Shown here piece by piece: positions 31,121-40,143 of a stretch of DNA of 40,719 bases (the stretch's first letter is position 1; each line of letters starts with the position of its first letter). The notes under the pieces were generated by a model, which saw only the letters and a program-made list of their open reading frames with translations, ran no database searches and was not told the origin of the DNA. The stretch comes from CAYTES01 sp964436935 (lineage in GTDB: Bacteria > Patescibacteriota > Gracilibacteria > UBA1369 > UBA12473): positions 1-40,719 of the forward strand of contig CAYTES010000008.1 in NCBI GenBank assembly GCA_964436935.1, given 5' to 3'. The position numbers and the translations under genes are program-made.

Positions 31121-33215
31121 ATGGGCAATTTCGAAAAAAGTTCCGTGGCACAAAGTGGAGAAAGACAAGAAAATCCAAAAAACTTTGTCCTACTCAGTCA
31201 AAAGCAACGAGACGAACTTTATCAAAATTTACTAGAAAAATCAGGCGAACTTTTTCGTCAAAAGCGACATGAGCTAATGGACCGCGTATGGACTAAAATT
31301 GCCGCCCCCGACTTAAATTATGCATTCACTCAAACCATTGATCGACACCATTCCATGCCCCTCAGCGGAGCCATTTTAAGCGCGCTAAAAAATCACTATG
31401 GGGACAAAGAGAGAAACCCAAAAGAAATAATGTATTACTGTTTGGATTACTTGCAAAATGCACCGGAAAATCGCATCGGTATGTATTCTTCCGGATTGGG
31501 CAATATCGACAAAATATATGCTGGGGAATCTATCAAAATAATCCAAGAAGCGGGGAGATGGAAGCTACGAGTATTCGATCCAAAAGGCGAGGTACGAATG
31601 GAAGGATTTTTGTTTCCTCCTAAGCCGGCCTTAAAGCCTGTGCCTGATAAACCCAAGCCTGAAGCTAAGGCTACACCTAGAATTGTTCTCACGGCTGAAT
31701 CTAAGCCCCTGCCTCTACCTGATAAACCCAAACCTGAAGCTAAGGCTACACCTAGAATTGTTCTCACGGCTGAATCTAAGCCCCTGCNNNNNNNNNNNNN
31801 NNNNNNNNNNNNNNNNNNNNNNNNNNNNNNNNNNNNNNNNNNNNNNNNNNNNNNNNNNNNNNNNNNNNNNNNNNNNNNNNNNNNNNNCTCTACCTACTCC
31901 TGCGACTGAAGCTGCTAAGCCCGTACCTAAGAAACCCAAACCTGCCCCAGAGCCTGTATCTGTACCCAGGCCTGCGCCCGTAGCTAAAGCTCCTACAGGT
32001 ACTGACACTGTCGTCACTAAACCTAAGCTGCCTAGCGAAGCTATGAAGCTTGCTCCTGCTCCCGAGCCTGTTAAGCCCAAGCTTGAACTTTCTGCCGAGC
32101 TTCAAAATGAAGCAGGACAACTTGCCGCCGAAATTAAAAATATACTCCTAGAACTTGATGAAGGAAGTCGAACGCTAGGCTCAACAACCGATGCCGTTCG
32201 CGCCGGATTAAAACAGATTAAAATTAAGCTTGATTTATTGCAACAAAAATCCCCGAACGATCCCGATCTTTATCTTTTACAAAGAGCATTTAATGATATC
32301 AAAACCGATGTCGTTAACAACAAAACTCCAAGACTTGATACTTCCCTGGAACAGCTGTCTCGCGAAATGATGGGGGAAATAAAAAGGGCCGGTATCCTTA
32401 AAATCCCCGCAACTACACCGGAAGTCATTCATTCTCCCTCTCTAAAAAAGACATTTACTCAATTGCGTGGACTGAATATCCAACCCAGTTATGTCGTTGA
32501 AAGTAAAAATCCCAATGCAAAAACCGTTGTATTATTCATGCAAACGCATCCGGGACAGGGAGAAAGCCTTCTTGACGACGAAAATAAAGCCTTTGACTTA
32601 ATTAATGCGCTTTCGGGAGCACCGGTTATGAAAAAATTAAAATCGGTTGATGAATCCCAAAAAGAAATTGAAGCTTCCCTAATCAAATCCATTCAATCCG
32701 GGCTTGGAACAACCGTTTATGAGGAAGCGATGCCTTATCGTGGAATGGAACTATCCACTGGCATGATAAACGCATTTAAAACAATCGTGCCGGAAACATC
32801 CGGAATCAATGAATATCGGACCGGTAGTCTTCAAGCAAAAATGCAGCTTGGAGATAAGATGAAGCTTGTCGGTTACGATGTCGGCTCCCGAAACAACAAA
32901 AACTCTCTTAAAGAGAGACATTATAATGGCGAAATGTCGACCGAATTAAGAGTAACGACTCAAAATGTGTATATGGCTTCAAATGTGCGTGAATTGATGC
33001 AAAAATCTTCTGAACCTGTTTCATTTTTAACCATCGGTGCCCTGCATGAAACCACCGATTGGAATACCGACAACACAGAGGTTTTTTCAGAAAAAAATCT
33101 TGAAGAAGTATCCACGGAAGAGCAAGATGCCATGATCCATCAATTGCCACTTTCACATGCCTTGGCTTACTATGGAATGAATGTGATTGTGGTGGATACT
33201 TCCTATAAAAAATAA
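31121..33215 (+). CDS. Repeat-containing unknown protein, interrupted by assembly gap
   Basis: One gene is probably split by the 100-N gap. Part one starts at ATG 31121 (a TTG at 31091 sits at the expected transcription start and is less likely). It has a charged helical region to about residue 160, then a Pro/Lys/Glu region with a 25-residue repeat. Part two, after the gap, begins with more Pro/Lys and then a folded domain of about 370 residues. That domain has FMQTHPGQGE and, later, FLTIGALHETTDWN, a pair of His motifs that faintly recalls TraB/TIKI-type proteins; this is weak. The frames differ only because the N run is an arbitrary length. No signal peptide is seen. Confidence 0.7.
31643..31787 (+). 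repeat. 75-bp tandem repeat running into the gap
   Basis: Two almost identical units start at 31643 and 31718, exactly 75 bases apart, encoding a 25-residue Pro/Lys/Glu unit with ATPRIVLTAESKPL. The second unit runs into the N block. The sequence after the gap resumes in the same phase of the unit (CTCTACCT), so the missing part is probably whole units. Confidence 0.85.
31788..31887. other. Assembly gap of exactly 100 N
   Basis: A run of 100 N is the customary placeholder for a gap of unknown size. It falls inside a tandem repeat, the usual reason for assembly failure. The apparent frame change across it carries no biological meaning. Confidence 0.97.
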
Positions 33216-33224
33216 CTCGACCCC

Positions 33225-33362
33225 ATGAAAAAAGACCCTCTTATCACTATGGCTCATGCATTAAGCCAAACCTTGCTCCACCAACAAAAGGAGGAGATCA
33301 AAAAACAAAAAAAACTGCTAGCGCGCATTGAAAATTTAAAACACAAAATCTCTAATAAGTAG
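33225..33362 (+). CDS. Small coiled-coil protein, 45 residues
   Basis: ATG at 33225 to TAG at 33360-33362 encodes 45 residues: a short head (MKKDPLITMAHALSQTLL) and then a very lysine-rich helix (KEEIKKQKKLLARIENLKHK) with heptad-like Leu/Ile spacing. It starts 9 bases after the preceding stop and ends 4 bases before the next ATG, which is tight operon packing and the main reason to believe it. No function can be named. Confidence 0.6.
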   Translation: MKKDPLITMAHALSQTLLHQQKEEIKKQKKLLARIENLKHKISNK

Positions 33363-33366
33363 CTGA

Positions 33367-33933
33367 ATGGACTCTTTCCCTCATCATCTCCCTGAAATCT
33401 CCCAAAAAACGGAGGCCCGCCCCGAGCTTCTCGCCTTTGCGAAAGAGGCGGTAGATCCTCAGACCAAACGGGAGATACAAACCCTACACGCCACCACCAC
33501 GTTTTTACGTCGAATCACTCAAAAGAACCCTGAAAATCCAAATCAGCCCACCGAAACCATTGAGGTGGTGAGTTTATCCGATCGTCAGCTCAAACCTTTA
33601 ATGTATTTGCTCCATGGCATCGTGACCACCTTGGGAGATCCCGCCTTCGAACGCGCCGGCCCCTATGTCGACGAGTTACAATTTAATGGTAAAATCGGCA
33701 TCACCCTTACTCCCCAAAACTTAGGCACGTTGGTGTCCATTTCCATTCATGATCCCATCAAAGGGGCCTCTATTTTTTCAAAATGGATCTCTTTCGAAGA
33801 AGCCTCCAAACCTCAAGCTATTGTTCGATCCGCTCTTACCCATGCCTTTGATGCGGCAAAAGACATGCAAAACGATCCGCATGCCGTGGCGCGGTGGATC
33901 AAGAAAAAACAAGATGAAGCGAAAGAGGTTTAG
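33367..33933 (+). CDS. Hypothetical soluble protein
   Basis: A 188-residue protein without signal or membrane segments. It appears mixed alpha/beta with a central strand-rich part (FNGKIGITLTPQNLGTLVSI) and a C-terminal amphipathic helix. No family is recognised. It is the third gene of the unit that starts at 31121, four bases after the coiled-coil gene. Its stop is only two bases from the end of the convergent secreted-protein gene, with no terminator between, so the two transcripts must overlap. Confidence 0.75.
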   Translation: MDSFPHHLPEISQKTEARPELLAFAKEAVDPQTKREIQTLHATTTFLRRITQKNPENPNQPTETIEVVSLSDRQLKPLMYLLHGIVTTLGDPAFERAGPYVDELQFNGKIGITLTPQNLGTLVSISIHDPIKGASIFSKWISFEEASKPQAIVRSALTHAFDAAKDMQNDPHAVARWIKKKQDEAKEV

Positions 33934-33935
33934 GA

Positions 33936-34895
33936 TTATTCCATCACATCCATCGGCTTCTTTAAGGTTATCGTACTCTCTTGTATTTTTTGTGGTGACA
34001 GTACACCACCATTTAATGCATCAACTTCTCCTTCTTTATTTGCGGGTTCATCTTGTGGTCCAATATAAGGATCATCAGTAATGGAAGGTACTGATTTAAT
34101 CCCTTCATCAACAACGAGCAGATCTGAACCACCCCCACATGTTGCATTGGCCACCTTTAATACATATAAATAATTCAATAAAAATGCATCTGAATGCCCC
34201 TCAAAAAATTGGGGACGATAACCCGCCGTCACCCAATACAAAGAACCTGTTAAACCTCTATCATTTAGGGTTATTTTTGTTTGTTCATCTGGTAAATCAC
34301 CTCCAAAATGAACAATTTCAAAAGGGCGTTCGATCATTAAGGAGTCCTGCCCTCCACCCTCTTCTGGATAATTACGAACCGTCAATGTATACATCATTTG
34401 AACTTCTTCCCCATTTTCACCTTCCATTTGAACAGGGACCGTATATTCCGCCACTTGAATCTCTTGGATTGCTTCCAATGCCTGCCTAAACTCTTTTTTT
34501 ATTCTCGCCCTCAATGCCTCTTCCGTTTCTTCCCCCGCTCCTTTCTTTTTTTCCTTTCTTTTTTTCAATATTTCTTTTACTTTTTCTTCAACTTCGTCGG
34601 GGCCGTAATTTTCGGCATCCCCCGCATAAGGAGGAAGCAATACGCCTTTTTGCATTACGCAAGCCGCGACCCGACGAGCAAGTTCTGCAGAGTTTGTATT
34701 TACGGCCTTATCTTTATTTAAAGTAGGAGATGAAGAACAGAGCGCAGAATAGGACGCACCTTCGACCGGAGTACATTCAATCATTGGCGTTAATTGCGTT
34801 GAAGCAGGCTCTTGAGCTATAGCCGAGGGGGCCGCTACTAAACCTGATAGCAGCACCAATGTCGGAACAAATCGATCGGGAGAATTCTTCATCAT
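33936..34895 (-). CDS. Hypothetical secreted protein
   Basis: A 319-residue protein with a clear signal peptide: basic start, hydrophobic core FVPTLVLLSGLVAAPSAIA and cleavage before QEPAS at about residue 28. The mature part has a lysine/glutamate-rich coil (about 105-145: VKEILKKRKEKKKGAGEE) and beta-rich sections. Cysteines at about 39, 52, 83 and 252 may form disulfides, which fits the presence of ccdA in this genome. No family is recognised. Confidence 0.78.
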   Translation of the reverse strand: MMKNSPDRFVPTLVLLSGLVAAPSAIAQEPASTQLTPMIECTPVEGASYSALCSSSPTLNKDKAVNTNSAELARRVAACVMQKGVLLPPYAGDAENYGPDEVEEKVKEILKKRKEKKKGAGEETEEALRARIKKEFRQALEAIQEIQVAEYTVPVQMEGENGEEVQMMYTLTVRNYPEEGGGQDSLMIERPFEIVHFGGDLPDEQTKITLNDRGLTGSLYWVTAGYRPQFFEGHSDAFLLNYLYVLKVANATCGGGSDLLVVDEGIKSVPSITDDPYIGPQDEPANKEGEVDALNGGVLSPQKIQESTITLKKPMDVME

Positions 34896-34977
34896 TAAGG
34901 ATTTATCATGAAAAGTAAATATTTAAACATATTTATTAATTCACGTCAATGCCAATTCCCGCATTACCCTTTTTGAT

Positions 34978-36753
34978 TTATCCCTCCAACAATCGATAGA
35001 TCGTTTCCGCCACCTCTCCTCGGGTGAGGGCTTTGTCGGGATTAAAATTTCCCTTACTGTCAGGATCCAAGAGTCCCTCATCTTTCGAATACTGAACATA
35101 GGCCGCGTACCACGCGGTTTTAGATGTATCGGGATAAAGCGTCGCGATAGGGTAATCACTTAAATTCAGTCCGTAGGCGATCAGCAAAATCTTCAAAAAT
35201 TCCACCCGATTCAGACTGTCTCCGGGATGATAGGTCCCATCCGGGTAGCCCCCCACGATTCCCAGCTTGACGGCATAATTGAGGTAGGGGAGATACCATT
35301 CTCCTTCTTTTAAATCATTGAAGGCCGTGACGCTATAATTACTGGAAACTTTATAGCCAAAGCCCAGAAGCAGCATTTTTAAAATTTCAACTCTATTGAC
35401 CGATTGATTCGGCCTGAAAGTTCCGTCGGAATACCCCTGAATGATGCCTTCGTCCTTCATGTACTCAATGGCATCGGCATAAGGATCTGACGTGCTGACA
35501 TCCGCAAAAATCAGATCTCCGGACTGAACCTCGTCCATCACGTTTTGATCCTCATCCACACTGAAAGAAGTGGTGATATTTTTCACATACCCCACAAAAC
35601 TCTCTTGAATCGTGTCATCCGGATAGTCCCCCAAGTAGACAGGGGTGTCGACACGTGGCGTGCTGACCGGACAGGAGTCCTGAATCTGTCCATTCAAATA
35701 TAACTTCAGCCCGCCATCGGCTCCATAATTGAGGGTTAAGGTTTCCCACTCGTACAGATTGAGGGAGTTGTCGGTGACCAAATGGTGCCACCCGGATGAA
35801 TCCCGACAAGCCGAGCTGGTGCTGGGATCATAAAAATTCCATTCGACTCCCGCATTCTCATTCAGATTCACAGCAAACATCCCCACCGCGGGATCTTCCA
35901 ATCCGTACATGTTCAAAAGGCTTCCCGTTTCTGAGGAATCATCGATATAGACCTCCAAGGACAAGGTCCCGTTACGGGGCACTTCGACCGTTTTGGTGAT
36001 GTCCAGGCTGTATCCGGAATGAGTCAAATAATAATCATAATCGGTCGGGCCTTCGACGGAAAAACTAGTGCCCAGATAAAACTTGAGCGCCTCTTCGGCA
36101 TAAATGACGACCTCATTTAAAATCGCCAGGGTTTCTTCTTCTTGATCCAAATACTGCAAATAGGCGTCCACATTATTTTTGAGGTATTCCCCGGCGGTGC
36201 GATAAAAATTCACCACGATCAACACGTTTCCGTAATAACTGACAAAGTGAAGATTTCCCTCTTCCAGCGGCCGATATTTAACCAAATCGGTATTTTCGCC
36301 AGCTGGAGCGTAATAGGTGAAATAATCTTTTCCCGCTGAAACTTTATCCCATAACCCACTGGTGAATTCGTGAGAATCGGCCCACGCGTCAAATTGTGCT
36401 TTTGCGGCCTCGGTCGAGGATTCCGCAATCAGATACACATTCATGGTGGGCAGTTCGTCTTCCCACTGGGGTAAATCATCAAAAATCGCCTCATAGGTGA
36501 TCTCAATACCGTTCGCCTCACTCATGGTTTTACGAGAGAGCTCACTCCAAGTGGAATGGTATTCCAACCCCGAAATGTACGACGCGCTTGGGAAAAGCGT
36601 GTCGATATTGTCCTGTAAATCACTCAGGGAGGCATCGGAATTGGCGTGAACCGGCAACGCGCCGAACAAGGATCCCACGAATAAAACACCCACCAAGACC
36701 AAGCTCAGTACTGTTGCGAATCGGGATTTGAGGGATGGAAATTGTCGAGACAT
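34978..36753 (-). CDS. SLH-domain surface protein with LamG-like domain
   Basis: A 591-residue exported protein. The signal peptide ends near residue 38 (LFGALPVHANS). Residues about 40-220 are of unknown fold; about 230-400 look like a LamG/concanavalin-like domain (GYSLDITKTVEVPRNGTLSL; DGGLKLYLNGQIQDS). Three SLH repeats end the protein (about 415-591), with GIIQGYSDGTFRPNQSVNR, GIVGGYPDGTYHPGDSLNR and a third ending NPDKALTRGEVAETIYRLL. SLH domains bind wall-linked polysaccharide, so the protein is anchored on the surface; LamG domains often bind sugars. Confidence 0.92.
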   Translation of the reverse strand: MSRQFPSLKSRFATVLSLVLVGVLFVGSLFGALPVHANSDASLSDLQDNIDTLFPSASYISGLEYHSTWSELSRKTMSEANGIEITYEAIFDDLPQWEDELPTMNVYLIAESSTEAAKAQFDAWADSHEFTSGLWDKVSAGKDYFTYYAPAGENTDLVKYRPLEEGNLHFVSYYGNVLIVVNFYRTAGEYLKNNVDAYLQYLDQEEETLAILNEVVIYAEEALKFYLGTSFSVEGPTDYDYYLTHSGYSLDITKTVEVPRNGTLSLEVYIDDSSETGSLLNMYGLEDPAVGMFAVNLNENAGVEWNFYDPSTSSACRDSSGWHHLVTDNSLNLYEWETLTLNYGADGGLKLYLNGQIQDSCPVSTPRVDTPVYLGDYPDDTIQESFVGYVKNITTSFSVDEDQNVMDEVQSGDLIFADVSTSDPYADAIEYMKDEGIIQGYSDGTFRPNQSVNRVEILKMLLLGFGYKVSSNYSVTAFNDLKEGEWYLPYLNYAVKLGIVGGYPDGTYHPGDSLNRVEFLKILLIAYGLNLSDYPIATLYPDTSKTAWYAAYVQYSKDEGLLDPDSKGNFNPDKALTRGEVAETIYRLLEG

Positions 36754-36800
36754 GCGCTAAGTTCGCTGATAAGATGGAAACGGTAACTAACGGTTCAACA

Positions 36801-37934
36801 ATGATTCATGATCGCAATCATCTCCTGACCCTAGAGGATAAAGTATTAGCACCCTATGCGGTCAAAAGCAAGGATTCGAGAGGTCGGGACTACGAGGAAA
36901 TCGAGGATGTGATGCGCACCCCTTTTCAAAAAGATCGTGATCGCATCATTCATTGTCGGTCTTTTCGTCGTTTGAAGATGAAAACGCAGGTGTTTGTGGC
37001 ACATTATGGCGATCATTATCGAACCCGCATGACCCATAGCCTGGAAGTGGCACAGGTGAGCCGCGATGTGGCGCGAAACCTGGGACTCAATGAAGATTTG
37101 GCCGAGACCGTGGCATTGGCCCATGATTTGGGGCACACCCCCTTTGGACACGCGGGGCAGGATGCCTTGGATGAGGTTTTGAGGGAATTTGGGTTGAGTT
37201 TTGAACACAATGAGCAAAGCAAACGAATTGTGGAGGTACTGGAACAGGTTTATCCTCATTTTCCAGGATTAAATCTGACGTTTGAAGTGCGACAGGGCTT
37301 GATGAAACACCAAAGCCCTTGGGATCAGGCGGAAAAACAGTTCCACGGGGCCAGCCTGGAGGCGCAAGTGGTGAATTTGGCCGATGAGATCGCCTACAAC
37401 AATCATGATGTGGATGACGGGCTGCGGTCTCATTTGATCACGGAAAGCGATCTCGAAAAATTGTCGCTGTGGCGCGTGGCCAAGCAACGGGTTGAGGCGC
37501 ATTACGGGATGATTACGGATGATTCCATAAGGCAGGGGAGAATCGTGAGCGCGATGATCCATGTGATGATTCAAGATTTGATCGTGAATTCGAGCGCCAT
37601 TTTGGAAAAACGGGGGATTGCGTCGCTTGAAGAGGTGTATCGGAGCACGGAAAAATTGATTTTATTTAGCCCGGAGCAGTACGCGATGAATCGGGAGTTG
37701 AAAGATTTTTTGGCGCAAAATGTGTATTTCCATCCGGAAGTGATGGCCCTCTCGACCAAGGGGCAACGCATCTTGAAGGAGTTGTTTCATTTTTATCGCG
37801 CGCACCCCGAAGAGTTGCCTCCCGAAGAACGGAAAGCCATTGCCGAAGGAGCTCGACTGGAAATTGTGATCAAAGACTATCTGGCGGGGATGACGGATGA
37901 ATTTGCAGAGGAAAAAGCACAGTTTCTCGTTTAG
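36801..37934 (+). CDS. dgt: dGTPase-family deoxynucleotide triphosphohydrolase
   Basis: The enzyme cleaves dGTP (or other dNTPs) to the nucleoside and triphosphate. HD-domain metal ligands are in RTRMTHSLEVAQVSR, LAHDLGHTPFGHAG and NLADEIAYNNHDVDDGL. The opening LAPYAVKSKDSRGR and FQKDRDRIIHCRSFRRL are characteristic. The ATG at 36801 places 15 residues before LAPYA, as in family members; ATGs at 36774 and 36735 are in frame, but the latter would overlap the divergent SLH gene. The product from 36801 has 377 residues. A covarying hairpin repeat begins 13 bases after the stop. Confidence 0.93.
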   Translation: MIHDRNHLLTLEDKVLAPYAVKSKDSRGRDYEEIEDVMRTPFQKDRDRIIHCRSFRRLKMKTQVFVAHYGDHYRTRMTHSLEVAQVSRDVARNLGLNEDLAETVALAHDLGHTPFGHAGQDALDEVLREFGLSFEHNEQSKRIVEVLEQVYPHFPGLNLTFEVRQGLMKHQSPWDQAEKQFHGASLEAQVVNLADEIAYNNHDVDDGLRSHLITESDLEKLSLWRVAKQRVEAHYGMITDDSIRQGRIVSAMIHVMIQDLIVNSSAILEKRGIASLEEVYRSTEKLILFSPEQYAMNRELKDFLAQNVYFHPEVMALSTKGQRILKELFHFYRAHPEELPPEERKAIAEGARLEIVIKDYLAGMTDEFAEEKAQFLV

Positions 37935-37946
37935 CGGCCACTGGGA

Positions 37947-38024
37947 GAGGAGTCTCCCGATATTCCCCTCCTTCGCAGAACCCGCCCCAGGCGGGCTTCG
38001 TCGGCAAACACCGGGAGACTCCTC
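37947..38024 (+). repeat. Covarying hairpin repeat family 2, copy B
   Basis: The perfect 13-bp stem GAGGAGTCTCCCG (37947-37959) and its complement (38012-38024) enclose a core starting ATATTCCCCTCCTTCGCA and ending GCTTCGTCGGCAAACAC. An inner hairpin CCCGCC-CCA-GGCGGG is added here. Core identity with copy A at 5123 is high, while the stem sequence is entirely different. It lies between convergent genes, a position suited to a terminator. The following 100 bases hold nothing I can identify. Confidence 0.75.
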
Positions 38025-38125
38025 ATGGTTTTTCCTCTAATTTTTGCTCGAAACTGTATTTTTTTCTCTATGGTTTTAGGGGAGGGGAATGAAATCCAGC
38101 CTTTGCGGAGGTGCGGGACTCAAGG

Positions 38126-39259
38126 CTATGCTTTCACTTCTTTCTTCTTCGCCTGGGCCCGCTTGAACCGCTCAAATAAGCTCAGTTCTTCTTGTTCCAT
38201 ATCATAATCTTCCTCGGAAAAGAGAAGATGGATGGCCTTTTTAACCCGCTCGATCTTTTTGCGATCCACGGCTTTGGCGCGAAATAATTTCACCACTTTA
38301 TTGTCCGGATCCCGTTGCATCAATCGATCACAAATTTCGATCACTTCGTTGAATTTTCCTTCATTGAACCACATGCCCATCAACTCAATCACCACGTTTT
38401 CCTCTGCCTTTCCGATTTGCGAAGGACGGGCTTTTTCTTTAGAGGTGAACACCAGATAATTGGTTCTCTTTTTACTTAAAAATAGAATGAAAACAAACCC
38501 GCAAACCACCAGCCCCGCGGCATAATCCCAGTGTCCCATTTGAAGCGAAAAATTAAAAAATGCGTGCAGTACCATGGCGATCAATAAACCCTCCATGCTT
38601 TGCTGAAACTGAAAGACGTTTTTTTGTTTGATGCCACTATAACGTTGGACCCATTCGAATAAACGATGCCGGCGCCCCGTCCAACGGTCCAATTCCAACA
38701 CGGGATTCCCAAACTTTCCGATCGCGTAATAATACGCCAAAATTCCCGAAAAAACCATCTGGGCGGCCACGGTGAAAATGGAACGAAAGCTCAACTCATA
38801 AAATAACTTTCCCAGCTGTTCGCTGGCCAACACATCGGAAAAGGTGAGGAGATTTTCGGTGAAGGCAAACCCCAACGCAACCACCAGGCTGTAGCGGATC
38901 GCTTCATTGATGGTTTCTATTTTCACGTTGATCCAAGAGAGTCTCCGGAGCATGTCAAACTTCGTCATTTCCTGAAAAACACCGATCGCGGTGAAGGTCG
39001 CCAAAAAACCCAGATTGAAACGGGATTCGGTTTGAATGATCCTTTCGTAAATATCAAACTGCGGATACAGCAGCCACATGTATTGAAGCAACAAAATCGG
39101 CACCACCGCCACCGCGCCGAATAAAAAAACTTTAATAAGCGTTTTGGCGCAATCTCGGTTGGTTTTGAGGAAAAAAGTCATCCAAATGAAAACCGGAATC
39201 AGTGCCAGGAGGAGGCTTATGCCAACCTCAAATCCTTTATCGTGAAGCCATTCGCTCAT
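38126..39259 (-). CDS. PrsW-like membrane protease with C-terminal TPR-like tail
   Basis: A 377-residue protein with about eight membrane segments up to residue 262. Three intramembrane motifs match the PrsW order: FQEMTKF (96-101), ALGFAFTENLLTF (128-140) and LHAFFNF (231-237), supplying Glu and His candidates for a metalloprotease site. The first motif has Gln where family members usually have Glu, so activity should not be assumed. After a linker, residues about 290-350 look like one or two TPR helices (FNEVIEICDRLMQRDPDN). PrsW cleaves anti-sigma factors in Bacillus; the target here is unknown. TAAAAT lies eight bases before the ATG. Confidence 0.8.
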   Translation of the reverse strand: MSEWLHDKGFEVGISLLLALIPVFIWMTFFLKTNRDCAKTLIKVFLFGAVAVVPILLLQYMWLLYPQFDIYERIIQTESRFNLGFLATFTAIGVFQEMTKFDMLRRLSWINVKIETINEAIRYSLVVALGFAFTENLLTFSDVLASEQLGKLFYELSFRSIFTVAAQMVFSGILAYYYAIGKFGNPVLELDRWTGRRHRLFEWVQRYSGIKQKNVFQFQQSMEGLLIAMVLHAFFNFSLQMGHWDYAAGLVVCGFVFILFLSKKRTNYLVFTSKEKARPSQIGKAEENVVIELMGMWFNEGKFNEVIEICDRLMQRDPDNKVVKLFRAKAVDRKKIERVKKAIHLLFSEEDYDMEQEELSLFERFKRAQAKKKEVKA

Positions 39260-39272
39260 GATGATTTATTTT

Positions 39273-39438
39273 AGGAACTCCCGCAAAACACCCTTATCAT
39301 GAAAAAATCATTCCTTCCGTCCGCTTCCACGTTAAAGCTCGTCGACGTATCTAATCTGATATGCCTTCCTCGCTTTGCCTTGAAGCGATCGAAAATTAAT
39401 GGTTTTTTCAAAGTTAATTGCATTTTGCGGGAGTTCCT
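39273..39438 (+). repeat. Palindromic repeat family 1, long copy
   Basis: The 16-base ends AGGAACTCCCGCAAAA and their inverted copy are perfect. Inside, the arms share GAAAAAA, CATT, CGCTTC and AAAGC in the same order, and CGTCGACG lies near the middle. The last 74 bases match 1980-2053. The element fills most of the divergent intergenic region between the PrsW-like gene and the CARDB-like gene. Its left end abuts the -10 hexamer of the PrsW-like gene (39268-39273). Confidence 0.85.
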
Positions 39439-39464
39439 TAATCTCCTTATTATACCCTTTATAT

Positions 39465-39492
39465 TTGCATAAATCAATTTTTGTGTTAAAAT
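39465..39492 (+). promoter_or_regulatory. Promoter of the CARDB-like gene
   Basis: TTGCAT (39465-39470), a 16-base spacer ending in TGT and TAAAAT (39487-39492). The -10 ends 29 bases before the ATG at 39522. The promoter begins 27 bases after the repeat element. Confidence 0.5.
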
Positions 39493-39521
39493 AATATGAT
39501 TTACTTTTTAATTTTTCCTCG

Positions 39522-40034
39522 ATGTCCATCAAAAACAAAAAGTTTCGGCAACCCCTGATTGCCTTCATTGGAGTCCTTATGATCGCCAGTTTGGCGGTCG
39601 GCGGACATGTCAGTAATCTGCAAGGCTATACGAAGGTGCGGGACGTTAGGAATAACACGGCTCCTGACCTTATGATTCAAAATCTGGTGGTTGATCCCAC
39701 GACACGTGCTCTTAGTTTTGAAGTCAAAAACTTGAGTAAGAATGAAATCGTGGATGAAGCGGCACAAAAGAATGGGGAACTTCATATTTTTTACAACAGC
39801 AGCGAAACTCCTGCTTTGAACTACTCATGGCCGACCTTGGACGAAAGCAGCAAAGGCTTTTTCAAGGCCAATGGAGTCGGAACGTTTCAACCCGCGGTAT
39901 TGAGTGCGGAAATCATGGAAGTTAAAGTGTGTATCGATCCAACGCATGTGGTTACCGAACGCAATGAAGACAACAACTGCGCGGTGCTGGAGGTTCCAGT
40001 CGCCGATAGTTGGACGGAGGCGGAAGAAGTTTAA
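39522..40034 (+). CDS. Exported CARDB-like protein
   Basis: A 170-residue protein with an N-terminal hydrophobic helix (about 11-28, LIAFIGVLMIASLAVGGHV) acting as signal or anchor. The rest is a CARDB-type immunoglobulin-like domain: PDLMIQNLVVDPTTRALSFE at the start and VKVCIDPTHVVTERNEDNNC at the end, the latter being the hallmark. Such domains are common in surface and adhesion proteins. Two cysteines near the end could bond. A strong terminator follows 26 bases after the stop, so it is monocistronic. Confidence 0.85.
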   Translation: MSIKNKKFRQPLIAFIGVLMIASLAVGGHVSNLQGYTKVRDVRNNTAPDLMIQNLVVDPTTRALSFEVKNLSKNEIVDEAAQKNGELHIFYNSSETPALNYSWPTLDESSKGFFKANGVGTFQPAVLSAEIMEVKVCIDPTHVVTERNEDNNCAVLEVPVADSWTEAEEV

Positions 40035-40060
40035 TAACAGGATTGATCATTCGTTCTCAA

Positions 40061-40089
40061 AATCCCGACCATGAGGGTCGGGATTTTTT
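40061..40089 (+). terminator. Terminator after the CARDB-like gene
   Basis: AATCCCGACC (40061-40070) pairs with GGTCGGGATT (40076-40085) across a five-base loop and is followed by a T run to 40089. This is a textbook intrinsic terminator. Confidence 0.92.
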
Positions 40090-40107
40090 AGTTTTATTTC
40101 ACGCCGA

Positions 40108-40137
40108 TTGGCGCACTTTATTTTTTAGCTCTAGAAT
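40108..40137 (+). promoter_or_regulatory. nrdR promoter, leaderless type
   Basis: TTGGCG (40108-40113), an 18-base spacer and TAGAAT (40132-40137), then exactly six bases and the ATG at 40144. The hexamer and spacing are the same as at dprA. Confidence 0.5.
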
Positions 40138-40143
40138 AGAATC

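Noticed and set aside
31643..31787. CRISPR array
   Set aside because: The 75-bp repeats are contiguous, in frame and coding, with no spacers, and no cas genes are present.
31683..31909. Apparent frameshift in the repeat protein
   Set aside because: The two frames differ only because the gap is filled with an arbitrary 100 N; the flanking repeat phase shows that they can be continuous.
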